From NCBI GenBank assembly GCA_955652795.1, contig CATPBQ010000328.1, forward strand, positions 1-13,444: DNA of 13,444 nucleotides, written 5' to 3'. Made by a program: the position numbers and the translations under genes. Below are positions 13,110 to 13,444 of the stretch, in pieces. Source of the DNA: an uncultured Steroidobacteraceae bacterium. Lineage in GTDB: Bacteria > Pseudomonadota > Gammaproteobacteria > Steroidobacterales > Steroidobacteraceae. The notes under the pieces are model-generated. The model was not told the DNA's origin. It searched no databases and saw nothing but the letters and a program-made list of their open reading frames with translations. Position 1 is the first letter of the stretch. Each line of letters starts with the position of its first letter.

Positions 13110-13132
13110 GGCCGCGAGGATATCTCAGATCT

Positions 13133-13444
13133 TCAGGGCACCAGCGCGCGCAGGCCCACGGGCAGCGCGGAGCGTTGCGCGAAAGCGGCGCGGGTCTTCA
13201 GCGTGTCGAGCGCCACATGCACGTCGGTGTCGCGATCGGTCAGGGGCGATGAGCCCCGGGCCGTCAGCAGCTCGGCGGGGGCTGGTCCGGGGCCGTCCTG
13301 GACGATGTCCGGAATGATCCCCTTGCCGTGAATCGAGGTGCCGGAGGGCGTGAAGTAACGGGAGGTCGTGAGCTTGACCGCACCCCCGTGAGGCAGGGGC
13401 ATGACCGTCTGCACCGAGCCCTTGCCGTAGGTCCGGCGTCCGAC
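13133..13444 (-). CDS. ctpA: C-terminal processing protease (S41, CtpA/Prc-like), 3' part
   Basis: The last 103 residues of a gene that continues beyond the window edge. The visible part opens with VGRRTYGKGSVQTVMPLP; the Lys in GKGS is the general base of the Ser-Lys dyad in S41 proteases. It goes on with GGAVKLTTSRYFTPSG and GKGIIPDI, the standard end of the protease core. The PDZ domain and the catalytic Ser are outside the window. A variable tail of about 55 residues follows and ends at the TGA 13135-13133. Members cleave periplasmic or lipoprotein substrates from the C-terminus. Probably co-transcribed with dedA. Confidence 0.92.
   Translation of the reverse strand, partial: VGRRTYGKGSVQTVMPLPHGGAVKLTTSRYFTPSGTSIHGKGIIPDIVQDGPGPAPAELLTARGSSPLTDRDTDVHVALDTLKTRAAFAQRSALPVGLRALVP

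Overview
This is a GC-rich (roughly two-thirds G+C), densely packed chromosomal window with gammaproteobacterial gene content. It carries a DegP-type protease, a c4-like dihaem cytochrome, dtd, a tatABC operon, two peptide-transporter families and an ACE-like M2 peptidase. That mix suggests a lineage near the Xanthomonadales, Steroidobacterales or Nevskiales. The taxonomic guess comes from gene content and codon use only; no database was searched. I see no rRNA, tRNA, insertion sequence, CRISPR array, integrase or phage module. No stretch over 300 bases lacks a gene.

Layout. At 148-2427, two exported-protein genes lie on the minus strand: a c4-like dihaem cytochrome, then a DegP/DegQ protease. 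Divergent from them at 2504-4418 are dtd and tatA-tatB-tatC on the plus strand. At 4551-7900 a POT/PTR2 peptide transporter is followed after 11 bases by a lipoprotein-type M2 dipeptidyl carboxypeptidase. Together they form a plausible cut-and-import unit for peptides. At 7937-8290 a small membrane-anchored protein of unknown function is on the minus strand. At 8370-11183 a stand-alone HemD-like protein is followed by an OPT-family transporter on the plus strand. At 11196-12010 an SRPBCC (AHSA1-like) protein is translationally coupled to a small four-helix membrane protein on the minus strand. At 12051-12443 a MAPEG protein is on the plus strand. At 12468 to the window edge a DedA protein lies behind the 3' end of a CtpA-type S41 protease, both on the minus strand.

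Main theme. Most of the genes serve the cell envelope: folded-protein export (Tat), periplasmic quality control (DegP, CtpA), membrane homeostasis (DedA), respiratory electron transfer (cytochrome c4), and peptide digestion and uptake (M2 peptidase, POT, OPT).

What stands out. tatB has no ATG, GTG or TTG at its conserved start and appears to begin at a CTG. The small four-helix membrane protein has one helix replaced, without change of length, by AT-rich sequence including 16 consecutive T; this may be an assembly error or a recent lesion. The three plus/minus convergent gene ends each carry a GC-rich hairpin without a T-tract. The gap between tatC and the POT gene holds a coding-like stretch on the minus strand that may be a gene remnant. 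I did not find a convincing new multi-gene system; the region reads mainly as ordinary core chromosome.
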